This document shows positions 24,838-32,792 of a DNA stretch of 64,000 nt, piece after piece. The first letter of the stretch is position 1, and each line of letters begins with the position of its first letter. The notes beneath the pieces are model-generated. The model saw nothing but the letters and a program-made list of their open reading frames with translations. It was not told where the DNA came from and did not search any database. Source of the stretch: Gammaproteobacteria bacterium (lineage in GTDB: Bacteria; Pseudomonadota; Gammaproteobacteria; SZUA-140); contig JADJWH010000001.1 of NCBI GenBank assembly GCA_016716465.1, positions 124,001 through 188,000 on the forward strand. Direction: 5' to 3'. Both the position numbers and the translations under genes were made by a program.

Positions 24838-25731
24838 ATGAACCGCGTAACTGTCTGGACGGCCGCTTGTGGCGCATTGATGCTGGCAGGCCTGTGCCAC
24901 GCAGGGGGGCTGGACGGCCAGTACGCCGCGATCGAAGAGCCCTCGGTCACGCTCACCTTGAGTGAATCACAGACGGGCGAGGTCAGCGGCTCGTTCGGAG
25001 AAGGCGTGTCCGTCATGCCGCTGTCGGCGACGCGCAACGGCGCGGGTTTCACCGGCACGGCGGGGCAGGGCACCAACAGCGTGCCGCTGACCGCGGTGAT
25101 GCAGGGCGATGCGCTGATCCTCGAGATCGGCGCGGACGGCGTGGGCGACCGGTTGACGTTCCGTCGTTTGACTGATGATATGTCTGAGGGAACGGGATCC
25201 GCGTCGCAGGGCGCCATGGCGCCGGCTGAAACCGGCGGGCGCAATGTCCTGATCAACGGCAAAAGATTGAGTGACGATGAACTCGCCCGGCTCGAGGCCG
25301 CCTATCATATTGGTATCGGCGATGCCGACTACTGGTACGACGCGGTGCTCGGCGCCTGGGGCGTGCGGGGCGGGCCGACGCTCGGATTCATCGCGCCGGG
25401 GCTCGATCTCGGCGGACCCTTGCCGGCGGACGCGTCGGACGGCGAGACCCAGATCTTCGTCAACGGCCGCGAACTGCACTTGTACGACGCGCTGGCCCTG
25501 CAGCGCATCACCGGTCCGATCATGCCGGGCCGCTACTTCATCACGGCGCAGGGGCTGGCCGGATTTGAGGGCGGCGCACCGCTGTGGAACCTGGCGCAGC
25601 TCGCCGCCCGGTCGAACGACAACCCGAGCAACAGCTGGCAGTCGCGCATCCTCGGCTCCAGCGGCTTTTCCGACGGCACCACCAGCGCCGTCTTCCTCCC
25701 CAACGGCGGCATCGTCAGCACCGGCGAGTAA
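24838..25731 (+). CDS. Exported protein of unknown function
   Basis: 297 residues from ATG 24838 with CCGGAGG upstream. Signal peptide ends LAGLCHAGG. Residues ~25-105 are a beta-rich domain (SVTLTLSESQTGEVSGSF, LILEIGADGVGDRLTFRRL). After a linker a second domain (VLINGKRLSDDELARLEAAYHI, GDADYWYDAVLGAWGVRGGPTLGFIAPG, IFVNGRELHLYDALAL) begins at ~137. The YWYDxxxGAWG region is found in other secreted hypothetical proteins. Periplasmic or surface location; function unknown. Confidence 0.65.
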   Translation: MNRVTVWTAACGALMLAGLCHAGGLDGQYAAIEEPSVTLTLSESQTGEVSGSFGEGVSVMPLSATRNGAGFTGTAGQGTNSVPLTAVMQGDALILEIGADGVGDRLTFRRLTDDMSEGTGSASQGAMAPAETGGRNVLINGKRLSDDELARLEAAYHIGIGDADYWYDAVLGAWGVRGGPTLGFIAPGLDLGGPLPADASDGETQIFVNGRELHLYDALALQRITGPIMPGRYFITAQGLAGFEGGAPLWNLAQLAARSNDNPSNSWQSRILGSSGFSDGTTSAVFLPNGGIVSTGE

Positions 25732-25765
25732 TCCCCCAGCCGTCCCCAACGTCAAACCAATGACG

Positions 25766-25825
25766 TTGGGGACAGATTTATTTTTTCCGAAATAAATAAA
25801 TCGGAAAAAATAAATCTGTCCCCAA
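25766..25825. repeat. Short REPIN-like unit with perfect 25-bp arms
   Basis: Left arm 25766-25790 (TTGGGGACAGATTTATTT then TTTCCGA) and exact reverse complement 25801-25825, loop AATAAATAAA. Just upstream CCAATGACG matches the conserved flank of the longer units. It lies between two convergent genes and may also work as a terminator. Confidence 0.95.
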
Positions 25826-25846
25826 ATTACCCAAATTACCTAGGGC

Positions 25847-26773
25847 TCATTCGTCGAGCAGTTGTCGCTGGACGATGACGGCGGTGTTCCTCGGCGTGAT
25901 TGGCCGCCCGTCGGCCTCGATGTGCGCGCGGGTCAGGGCGGCGCCGTAGAACAGGATCAGTGACGAGTAATACACCCATAACAGCAGTAATACCAGTGAA
26001 CCGGCCGCGCCATAGGTGGAGGCAGTGGCGGAATGGGCCAGGTAGAGCGCGATCAGATAGCGGCCGGCGGTGAACAGCAACGCGGTGACAAAGGCGCCCG
26101 GGAGTACGTCGCGCCAGGTCAGCACGACATCGGGCAGGATCTTGAAGATCGCGGCGAACAGCAGCGTGATGACCATCAGCGAGGTGCCGGTCTCCAGCAG
26201 TGTCATGACTTCGGGGGTGACCGGCAGCCACTGGGAGGCGAACGTCGCGACGATCTGCACTGCAATGCTCAACAGCAGCGATACCAGCAGGACGAAGCCG
26301 ATCGCCAGGATGATCGCCAGCGACAGCAGGCGCGTCTTGATGAACAGCCACAGACTGCTGCGCGAGGGGCGCGGTGCGACACCCCAGATCACGTTCAGGG
26401 CGTGCTGCATCTTGGCGAAGACGCTCGTGGCGCCGACGATGATTGCACCGGCGCCGAACAGCGTCGGCCAGATGCCGCTCTGGTCGATCCGCGAGTTGGC
26501 CACTGCCGTGTTGATCACCCCGGCGGCCCGGGGGCCCAGCACCTCCTGCAGTTGCGCCGTCAGTTCACCGTGGGCGGCGCGTTCCCCCAGCACGAGGCCG
26601 ACGATCGTCACGACCACGATCATGATCGGCGCCATCGAGAACAGCGTATAGAAGCTCAGCGCCGCGGCATGGGAGACCGCCCGCACGGCACTCCAGTTGC
26701 GCCCGGCGGCGATCAGGATGTTCAGCCAGCGGCGCGGCGTGGGAGGCAAGGCCTCGAGAAATCGTGTCAGCAT
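25847..26773 (-). CDS. YihY/BrkB family inner-membrane protein
   Basis: 308 residues matching the YihY/UPF0761 (formerly ribonuclease BN/BrkB) family. N-terminal SHAAALSFYTLFSMAPIMIVVV, the FIKTRLLSLAIILAIGFVLLVSLLLS helices, ILPDVVLTWRDVLPGAFVTALLF and the C-terminal YGAAGSLVLLLLWVYYSSLILFYGAALTRA are characteristic. About six membrane helices. Physiological role unsettled in the family. Confidence 0.9.
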   Translation of the reverse strand: MLTRFLEALPPTPRRWLNILIAAGRNWSAVRAVSHAAALSFYTLFSMAPIMIVVVTIVGLVLGERAAHGELTAQLQEVLGPRAAGVINTAVANSRIDQSGIWPTLFGAGAIIVGATSVFAKMQHALNVIWGVAPRPSRSSLWLFIKTRLLSLAIILAIGFVLLVSLLLSIAVQIVATFASQWLPVTPEVMTLLETGTSLMVITLLFAAIFKILPDVVLTWRDVLPGAFVTALLFTAGRYLIALYLAHSATASTYGAAGSLVLLLLWVYYSSLILFYGAALTRAHIEADGRPITPRNTAVIVQRQLLDE

Positions 26774-26946
26774 GACAGATGGCGCATGAACTCGAATGGA
26801 TTCTGGTCGTTTATTGTAATTCCATCATCCCGATTAATCATGCCGATATCATCCGCCGTGAGCGGCCGGAGCGCCGTGTGCCACAGTTGCGGACGTGCTC
26901 AAACCCATTGAGAATCAGCAGGGAACGGCGTTAGGATGGTGGCAGG

Positions 26947-27315
26947 ATGAAGACCGACACCGACAGGCTGGACAAGCTGGTGGGCGAGGCGCACAAGGCG
27001 CGGGACCGCCGTGAGCTGGGTTACCGCGAGCAGGCGCTGAAGATGTATCCGCATGTCTGCGGGCGCTGCGGGCGCGCGTTCGAAGGCAAGGGTCTGAGCG
27101 AGCTGACCGTGCACCATCGCGACCACAACCACGACAACAATCCCCCGGACGGGAGCAACTGGGAACTGCTGTGCCTGTACTGCCACGATAACGAACACCA
27201 GCGCCAGCTCGAGGCGCAACGGGGAAATACATCCACCCGTAATGCAAAGGGAACAAACGCCACCTTCAACCCCTTCGCCGATCTCCAGGCACTTCTGAAA
27301 GACAAGCCGAAATAA
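26947..27315 (+). CDS. yajD: YajD-type HNH nuclease
   Basis: 122 residues. The zinc-binding CGRCGRAF pair, HNH core LTVHHRDHNHDNNPPDGSNWELLCLYCHDNEH and length match YajD of gammaproteobacteria. Predicted single-domain HNH endonuclease; role unknown. The ATG at 26947 is 5 bases after a GGCAGG ribosome site. Confidence 0.9.
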   Translation: MKTDTDRLDKLVGEAHKARDRRELGYREQALKMYPHVCGRCGRAFEGKGLSELTVHHRDHNHDNNPPDGSNWELLCLYCHDNEHQRQLEAQRGNTSTRNAKGTNATFNPFADLQALLKDKPK

Positions 27316-27525
27316 GCGCACCTGAGCGGAGTCAGGCTTTTCAATCCGGCCCTGATTACGCCGGCTTGTTGCTGATGTTTTGCCTTGGCGTGATAAAGAA
27401 CCTGAAATCCGGGTCGCTAATTTTAGGCATGTTCGATATCGGGTATAGCCCGGAAGTATTAGTTCCGTTCATGGGATTTATTGGTCAGGGAAGATTTATG
27501 AAATCCGGCTGGGGTGGATCTGAAA

Positions 27526-29367
27526 ATGTTCAAGCTGGGCATGATCGCTTTTGTGGGGCTGCTGTTGAGTGGCTGCGAATCACTGTTGCAGGACTCTGAG
27601 GAAAGGATCAACGCCGCGATCCCCATGGCCAGTGATATCGAAAGGTCGATGTCCGAGGCCATCGAGTATGCTGGTCCTGAACGCAGGAAAGTGATCGAGG
27701 ATGAGCTCACAAAGCGTCTCAAGGTGCGTGCGCTTACATGTTCCAATGGATATACACCCTCCTGGCACACAAGTGATGAGGAGATACGCAAAGAGCTTCA
27801 CGACCGTTCGTGCTTTAATGAGAAGGATATTGAACTCGCCAGATGGTTAGGATTCCTGCGTGTCAGCATGATCCTGGCTGAACAGCCGATCAGGCCTATC
27901 GCGGATTCCCATCAGAAATTTTATGTCGCCGATGAGTCTATTCAATGGGTGTATCCGGCGTCTCAGGCCGGGGTCATGCTGGTGACCTTGAATAAGGGTA
28001 TCCAGATCTTCGATCTGGAGACGGGAGATACGATATTCAAGGAAATAAACGAAACCAAGATGCGAGGCGGGGAGATTTCCGCGAATGGCCGATTGTTTAC
28101 TATCGGAAATAATGAACAGTTGCTAATCCGACGTAGTGATACCGGAGACATTGTTGTCTCCCTGCCAGGTGTTGGCGTCCGGAATTTCCACTGGTTCGGA
28201 GAGCGGGGTGCACTGTATCGCAGAGAAGACAATCAGCAATACGTCCTGATCGATCTGGTAACCGGCAAGGAGGCGCCGTTTGCGGGAGTGCTTGGGTCTA
28301 TATTGCGGATTGTTCCCGACGGTGACAACAAGAGTTTTCTCATCAGTACAACCCAGGGCTTGTCAAGGGTGGAGGTAAAGTGGAGTGGCGAGGCGCCGTC
28401 GATGAAACTGCTTGCTGACGTAGCCCTGTCTGACCGGCTGTCCTCCGGGCTCTGGTGCCTGACTTCAGATGAAGTTACCTATATCGCCGGACGAGATTCC
28501 CTGCATATTGTCGCGACCGACTCATTCGAGAGAGAGGATATACCGCTGGCGCCATTCAACATCATGCGAATGTCTGCGACGCCGGATCCGGATAAGATCA
28601 TCATCAACGGGTTTATCCGGGATGTATCTGCCAGTGATAATCAGCACTACTATTACTCGATCCAGGATCGGTCGTTTGCGCTGATCGACAAGGATGATCT
28701 GATATCGGTTCAATACCTGTATATACCTGCATTAAACAGTTTGGTCGCAATTAGCCGGAACAGAGTGGTTGTGTTTGACGACCCGCCATCAGCAGAACCG
28801 GTCGACATCAAAAGTTTCATATCTGATGCAAATATGAGAGTTAATCAAAAGAAGCTGGAAGATTTCGATCGGCAGCAGGCCTATAGTGCCACGGGGAGTC
28901 GGCCCATTGTGGTTTGGACGGAGCCCGCGAGTATTCCCGTCAAGCCGATGCTCGATATCCCTCATGATGCAAAAATCGAGGCGATCGGAGTGTATCAGGG
29001 CGGAGGGGAAGGCGCACGCCCGCGGGAACCGAGAAAGACTACAAACGTGGATGTTCGAGTGCGCCGTTCCGAGAAGCCTGTCGTGCTGGTGTTGAGCTCA
29101 TATGAGCCGGTGCTGTGGCGTGTTGTTGCGGAACCGGGTGCCCGTTTGGACGCCGTGCTCGTTTCTGGGAACCATGCCTCGCAGGTAATCGGAGCGGGAT
29201 CGACGCGCACCATCGTCTTGGGAACGGCCTATGCGTATGAACGTTCCAATCCCGGTTATCTTAAGCTCGATAACGAAGTATTTCGCATGACAGGCAAGCG
29301 TATTTCCTTGTTTCAGGGCAGTTACGAAGGAGCTCAATTTATTGTTGGAGGTACCGATTCGCGCTAG
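27526..29367 (+). CDS. Large lipoprotein with beta-propeller-like body
   Basis: 613 residues from ATG 27526 (an in-frame GTG lies 12 bases upstream). Lipoprotein signal MFKLGMIAFVGLLLSGC. A helical N-terminal part (~20-115) is followed by repeated short beta segments typical of WD40/PQQ-like propellers (GIQIFDLETGDTIFKEI, QLLIRRSDTGDIVVSL, QQYVLIDLVTGKEAPF). A C-terminal ~110-residue domain (PVVLVLSSYEPVLWRVVAEP, AVLVSGNHASQVIGAG) looks like a separate sandwich fold. GC is somewhat lower than the surroundings, suggesting transfer. Function unknown. Confidence 0.65.
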   Translation: MFKLGMIAFVGLLLSGCESLLQDSEERINAAIPMASDIERSMSEAIEYAGPERRKVIEDELTKRLKVRALTCSNGYTPSWHTSDEEIRKELHDRSCFNEKDIELARWLGFLRVSMILAEQPIRPIADSHQKFYVADESIQWVYPASQAGVMLVTLNKGIQIFDLETGDTIFKEINETKMRGGEISANGRLFTIGNNEQLLIRRSDTGDIVVSLPGVGVRNFHWFGERGALYRREDNQQYVLIDLVTGKEAPFAGVLGSILRIVPDGDNKSFLISTTQGLSRVEVKWSGEAPSMKLLADVALSDRLSSGLWCLTSDEVTYIAGRDSLHIVATDSFEREDIPLAPFNIMRMSATPDPDKIIINGFIRDVSASDNQHYYYSIQDRSFALIDKDDLISVQYLYIPALNSLVAISRNRVVVFDDPPSAEPVDIKSFISDANMRVNQKKLEDFDRQQAYSATGSRPIVVWTEPASIPVKPMLDIPHDAKIEAIGVYQGGGEGARPREPRKTTNVDVRVRRSEKPVVLVLSSYEPVLWRVVAEPGARLDAVLVSGNHASQVIGAGSTRTIVLGTAYAYERSNPGYLKLDNEVFRMTGKRISLFQGSYEGAQFIVGGTDSR

Positions 29368-29457
29368 CCTGACTCAGGTCGCGTTTCTGAGTGGCTCGTT
29401 AACATATCGTGTTTATTGAAATTATCCGAGAAATTATTGTTGTAATCCGGAAGTTAT

Positions 29458-29574
29458 CCGGGGCAGATTATTTTTGCGTCGGTGCGAGAAATATCTTCAT
29501 GCGGCATTGAACAATATGAAAAATAAATCTGTCCCCGACGTCATTGGATTGACGTTTAAATAAATCTGTCCCCA
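29458..29574. repeat. REPIN-like unit plus extra right arm
   Basis: Worn left arm from 29458 (GGGGCAGATTATTTTTGCG), intact right arm 29518-29536 (AAAAATAAATCTGTCCCC) followed by the flank GACGTCATTGGATTGACG, then another right arm ending near 29574. With the AT-rich stretch 29368-29457 it fills the gap between convergent genes. Confidence 0.8.
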
Positions 29575-29584
29575 ATTTGGGGAT

Positions 29585-29869
29585 TCAGAGAGAGTGGTAG
29601 CCGTAGTACCAGTGGTTGGTCACCGTGCCGGTGTTGGTGACGGTGTGCGGGGCATGGGCGGGGATGAAGATCTCTTCGCCGACGGCCGGGCGCAGGGTCT
29701 TTCCACCGAGGCGGATCTCGATCTCGCCGTCGATCAGCATCAGCAGTTCGTCGGTGTCATGCACGTAATCACGCCAGACCTGTCCCGGCGGATCGGTCCA
29801 GATATCGCAGCTGAAGCCACGCGCGGCCCAGTCGCGCTCAACGGTCTGTCTGTCCAGGGTGACCGGCAT
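29585..29869 (-). CDS. Cupin domain protein
   Basis: 94 residues from the ATG at 29869 (MPVTLDRQTVERDW). Small single-domain cupin: DYVHDTDELLMLIDGEIEIRLGG, VGEEIFIPAHAPHTVTN and a final WYYGYHSL. The usual metal ligands (H..DE in the first motif, H in the second) are present. The frame stays open upstream to an ATG at 29944 that lies in a repeat (MTSGTDLF...), so a longer repeat-derived N-terminus is possible. Metal-binding enzyme or sensor, substrate unknown. Confidence 0.8.
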   Translation of the reverse strand: MPVTLDRQTVERDWAARGFSCDIWTDPPGQVWRDYVHDTDELLMLIDGEIEIRLGGKTLRPAVGEEIFIPAHAPHTVTNTGTVTNHWYYGYHSL

Positions 29870-29917
29870 GATTCGCGCGTGTAAGGAGAGGGCCTTCGGA
29901 GCAATAAACAAATTGGC

Positions 29918-29954
29918 AATAAATAAATCTGTCCCCGACGTCATGGGATTGGCG
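29918..29954. repeat. Single right arm of the REPIN-like repeat
   Basis: ATAAATAAATCTGTCCCC followed by the conserved flank GACGTCATGGGATTGGCGG, located between the cupin gene and the next - strand gene. Confidence 0.85.
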
Positions 29955-29965
29955 GGGGCGGGGGG

Positions 29966-30316
29966 TCATGAGGCGTCTTTACGGGTGTAGTAGGCGCCGG
30001 AGGGGTAGATCAGGCGGGTGTGGTCGGGGGAGATTTCGAACTGGGCGTCGATGACGCCGGTGCGGCCTTCCAGCAGCAGGAGCAGGGTCTGGTCTTTCAG
30101 GTGGTAGGTCCCGTCGATGCGGCGCGCGTCGGAGGTGCGGATCTCGACCTTGCCGTTCGGGCGGAAGGTCAGCACGTCCTGGCTGTCGTTGCCGGGGTTG
30201 TAGGTGAGCGTCCAGGTGCCGTGCAGCCAGGTCGCCTGCGACGCATCGGTGCTGCAGGCCGCCAGGGCCGTGGCCGCCAGCAGTATGATCGCCCATCCGC
30301 GTCTGCCAGGTGTCAT
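29966..30316 (-). CDS. Small lipoprotein, META/lipocalin-like
   Basis: 116 residues. Lipoprotein signal MTPGRRGWAIILLAATALAAC (lipobox LAAC). The mature part is a series of beta strands (WLHGTWTLTYNPGNDSQDVLTFRPNGKVEIRTS, RIDGTYHLKDQTLLLLLEG, YPSGAYYTRKD) similar in style to small lipocalin-like or copper-resistance-like barrels. Function unknown. Probably cotranscribed with the cupin gene downstream. Confidence 0.65.
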   Translation of the reverse strand: MTPGRRGWAIILLAATALAACSTDASQATWLHGTWTLTYNPGNDSQDVLTFRPNGKVEIRTSDARRIDGTYHLKDQTLLLLLEGRTGVIDAQFEISPDHTRLIYPSGAYYTRKDAS

Positions 30317-30461
30317 CGCACATCCCCGAGTTCAGGAGCCGCGATTATACCGTAAGCCGGGCACGAGAGGCAGGCAGGATTTTCCCTTGCGCGGCAACTC
30401 TGCCAGAATATCCGGACCGGGATCTGTGGTAGCCATTCTGCACGTTGCGACAGGGTGAGCC

Positions 30462-30809
30462 ATGACGATTCGACTGACACGCGCGCTGCACGCCTGGGGC
30501 ACCCCGGGCTTCAACGATGCGCTCAAGCACGAGGTCGAGCGGCTGGACTATGCCCAGCTGCCGCTGTATCGCGCGCTGTCCGTCGGCAGTCACGTGCTCG
30601 ACGGGACGCTGAACGCGATGGTGATCAACACGTCCGACGCCACCGGCGTCATCCACGCCAAGGTCGGGATGTTCTACCGCTCGATCCTGACCGGCTGCGC
30701 CTGTGCCGATGACCCGACGCCCGTCAACGAGAACAACGAATACTGCGTGGTGCGTTTCGACATCGACGCGGCGACGGGGGCGGCGGAGGTGGAGTTGCTG
30801 GATGAGTAG
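30462..30809 (+). CDS. Conserved hypothetical protein, 115 aa
   Basis: I do not recognise a named domain. MTIRLTRALHAWGTPGFNDALKHEVERLD then AMVINTSDATGVIHAKVGMFYRSILTGCACADDP and an acidic C-terminus. A CAC motif and acidic cluster occur in the second half. No signal peptide. It precedes the ParB-like gene by 42 bases and is probably cotranscribed with it. Confidence 0.6.
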   Translation: MTIRLTRALHAWGTPGFNDALKHEVERLDYAQLPLYRALSVGSHVLDGTLNAMVINTSDATGVIHAKVGMFYRSILTGCACADDPTPVNENNEYCVVRFDIDAATGAAEVELLDE

Positions 30810-30851
30810 CACCCTGCGCGGTGTCGTTTCCGGGCGGTTCCCGACGGTCGC

Positions 30852-31841
30852 ATGAAGAAACCGAAAAAGAAGGCGGGCAAGGCCCCGTCGCGCAAGCGGC
30901 TCACGCCGCGCAAGGACAAGCGCGGCCTGCAGGCCGGCGACATCGTGCTGACGGCCGATGCGCCTGAAGTGGCGCCGCTCGCCGCCGAAGTGGCGGCCGC
31001 CGGCGGCGCCGCGATCGGGGCGTATCGCGAGCCGCTGTCGGGACGGCCGCTGCTGCTCGCGACGCTCCCCCTCAACGCGGTACAGCCGACACCGTTCCAG
31101 CGCGACCTGTCGCCGACCCACACCAAACGCCTCGCGGCCAAGATCGAAGAGTCCGCGTCGTTTCTGGATCCGATCATCGTCGTGCGCGGCCAGGACGGCC
31201 GCCTGTGGACGCCGAACGGGCGCCACCGGCTGGCGGCGGCCAAGGTGCTGGGCCTGCGCCAGATCACCGCGCTGGTCTCGCCCGACGAGGATCTCGCGTT
31301 CCGCATCCTTGCGCTCAACACCGAGAAGGCGCACAACCTGAAGGATCGCAGCCTGGAGGTCATCCGCATGGCGCGCAACCTCGCCACGCGCCGGCCGCGC
31401 GCCCGGGAATCCGACTACCAGGCCGAGTTCGAGGCGCCCGAACTGATCACGCTCGGCATCGTCTACGAGCAGCAGCCGCGCTTCGCGGGCGGCGCCTACA
31501 GTCCGTTTCTGAAGAAGCTCGATCGCTTCGGCGACCGGACGCTGCCGGCGAGCCTGCGCCAGCGTGAGGGCGTCGCCTCCCGTCTGCTGGAGATCGACGC
31601 CGAGGTGAAACGCCTCATCCAGGGCCTGCAGGCGCGCGGTTTCAAATCACCCTATCTGCGCGCCTATGTTGTCGCGCGCATCAATCCGGTGCGCTTTCTC
31701 CGCGCGAAGAAGGGCGACACCGCGCCGCCCATGACGCTTGCCGCCGGACTCACGCGCATGCTGGCCGCGGCGAAAAAATTCAGGCTCGACTCCGTGCGCC
31801 CGGGTGATCTCGCACTGGTGGCCGCGCTGTCCGGCGACTGA
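30852..31841 (+). CDS. ParB N-terminal-domain protein, orphan type
   Basis: 329 residues. A lysine-rich N-terminus (KKPKKKAGKAPSRKRLTPRK) suggests nucleic-acid binding. The ParB/sulfiredoxin-fold core (LPLNAVQPTPFQRDLSPTHTKRL, SFLDPIIVVRGQDGRLWTPNGRHRLAAAKVLG) spans about 75-150. The remainder is helical. No parA is adjacent and it is unlike canonical chromosomal ParB in length and C-terminus, so a CTP-using ParB-like regulator or nuclease is more likely than a segregation protein. Confidence 0.75.
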   Translation: MKKPKKKAGKAPSRKRLTPRKDKRGLQAGDIVLTADAPEVAPLAAEVAAAGGAAIGAYREPLSGRPLLLATLPLNAVQPTPFQRDLSPTHTKRLAAKIEESASFLDPIIVVRGQDGRLWTPNGRHRLAAAKVLGLRQITALVSPDEDLAFRILALNTEKAHNLKDRSLEVIRMARNLATRRPRARESDYQAEFEAPELITLGIVYEQQPRFAGGAYSPFLKKLDRFGDRTLPASLRQREGVASRLLEIDAEVKRLIQGLQARGFKSPYLRAYVVARINPVRFLRAKKGDTAPPMTLAAGLTRMLAAAKKFRLDSVRPGDLALVAALSGD

Positions 31842-31897
31842 ATCGGGGACGGTCTGCTTAATCGGCGGTTGTTCCAATTAATTAGACTGTCCCCGAT
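31842..31897. repeat. Worn GGGGAC inverted repeat after the ParB-like gene
   Basis: Left arm ATCGGGGACGGTCT (31842-31855) and right arm AGACTGTCCCCGAT (31884-31897) pair with one G-T mismatch around a 28-base loop, starting at the ParB-like stop codon and followed by TTTTATTT. It could serve as a terminator. Confidence 0.7.
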
Positions 31898-31934
31898 TTT
31901 ATTTCTGATAATTCGAACGCATCACGGCATGAGT

Positions 31935-31953
31935 CCTTAATCCAGCATTAAGG
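31935..31953. promoter_or_regulatory. CCTTAAT-N5-ATTAAGG inverted repeat, candidate operator
   Basis: Perfect 7-base arms spaced by five bases, about 100 bases upstream of the TlpA-DUF4266-DUF3570-ApbE operon. Size and position fit a dimeric regulator site. The regulator is not in the window as far as can be judged. Confidence 0.35.
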
Positions 31954-32053
31954 TATCGGGCAGCCTGTGGCGGTACACTGGACGCTGTTTCACTGCGGCA
32001 GGGAACCATAATCCCCGCCGATTCGTTTATCAGGACAGGGTCCGGCAGAATTT

Positions 32054-32560
32054 ATGTATGAATCGATCTCCCGTATGAAGCACCGTGTCTGGCTGCTGGC
32101 CATGTTGCTTGCGCTGTGCGGACTGGTGTCTGCCTCGGAAGAGCGGGCGGCGCCGGATTTCACCCTGCCGACCGATCATGGCGAGATCGCGCTGTCGCAA
32201 TTCCGCGGTCAGGTGATCTACGTGGACTTCTGGGCGTCCTGGTGCGGTCCCTGCCGGAAATCCTTTCCGTGGATGAGCGACCTGCAGGACCGCTACAAGG
32301 CGCAGGGCCTCAAGGTCATCGCCATCAATCTCGACAGCGAGCGCGCGCTGGGCGAGAAATTCCTGGCCCGTTATCCGGCGCGATTCACCGTGGCCTACAA
32401 CCCGCAGGGCGATATCGCCGAGGCCTACGGCGTGACCGGGATGCCGACCTCCTATCTGGTCGACCGCGAGGGGCGCATCCATGCCGAGCATCTCGGTTTT
32501 CGCGAGAGCGAGCTTGCCGATGTCGAGACGCAGATCCGCGCGCTACTGGCGCGCAAGTAA
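32054..32560 (+). CDS. TlpA/ResA-family thioredoxin-like protein
   Basis: 168 residues (161 if started at the second ATG, 32075, which gives a cleaner signal peptide MKHRVWLLAMLLALCGLVSA). Periplasmic thioredoxin fold with active site WCGPC in VDFWASWCGPCRKSFPWM and cis-Pro loop GVTGMPTSYLVD. Expected to reduce or handle disulfides or redox partners outside the cytoplasm. First gene of an operon with DUF4266, DUF3570 and ApbE, so it may keep the cysteines of the DUF4266 protein reduced (inference). Confidence 0.9.
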   Translation: MYESISRMKHRVWLLAMLLALCGLVSASEERAAPDFTLPTDHGEIALSQFRGQVIYVDFWASWCGPCRKSFPWMSDLQDRYKAQGLKVIAINLDSERALGEKFLARYPARFTVAYNPQGDIAEAYGVTGMPTSYLVDREGRIHAEHLGFRESELADVETQIRALLARK

Positions 32561-32573
32561 GCGGGGCGCCGCG

Positions 32574-32792
32574 ATGAAGGCGGCGCCGGCGATCGCACTG
32601 ATCCTGGGCCTGACAGTCCTCTGCGCCGGCTGTTCCACGGTCAAGCCCTGGGAGCGCGGCCAGCTCGCCGAACGCAAGATGCAATTGACGCCGAACCCGG
32701 TCCAGAGCGCGCTGGAAGAGCACATCTACTTCAGCAAGGAGGCCGCCTTCGGCGGTCAGGGCGTCGGCGGCGGCGGCTGCGGGTGCAACTGA
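32574..32792 (+). CDS. DUF4266 small lipoprotein
   Basis: 72 residues. Lipoprotein signal MKAAPAIALILGLTVLCAGC, then VKPWERGQLAERKMQL and a conserved glycine-rich C-terminus GGQGVGGGGCGCN ending in Cys-x-Cys-Asn. This matches DUF4266, which is almost always next to DUF3570 and ApbE genes. The terminal CxC could bind metal or be a modification site. The stop overlaps the next ATG (TGATG). Confidence 0.85.
   Translation: MKAAPAIALILGLTVLCAGCSTVKPWERGQLAERKMQLTPNPVQSALEEHIYFSKEAAFGGQGVGGGGCGCN

Noticed and set aside
30852..31841. Chromosome-partitioning ParB
   Set aside because: No ParA gene or parS-like sites nearby, and the C-terminal part does not resemble segregation ParB proteins. Better treated as an orphan ParB-fold protein.
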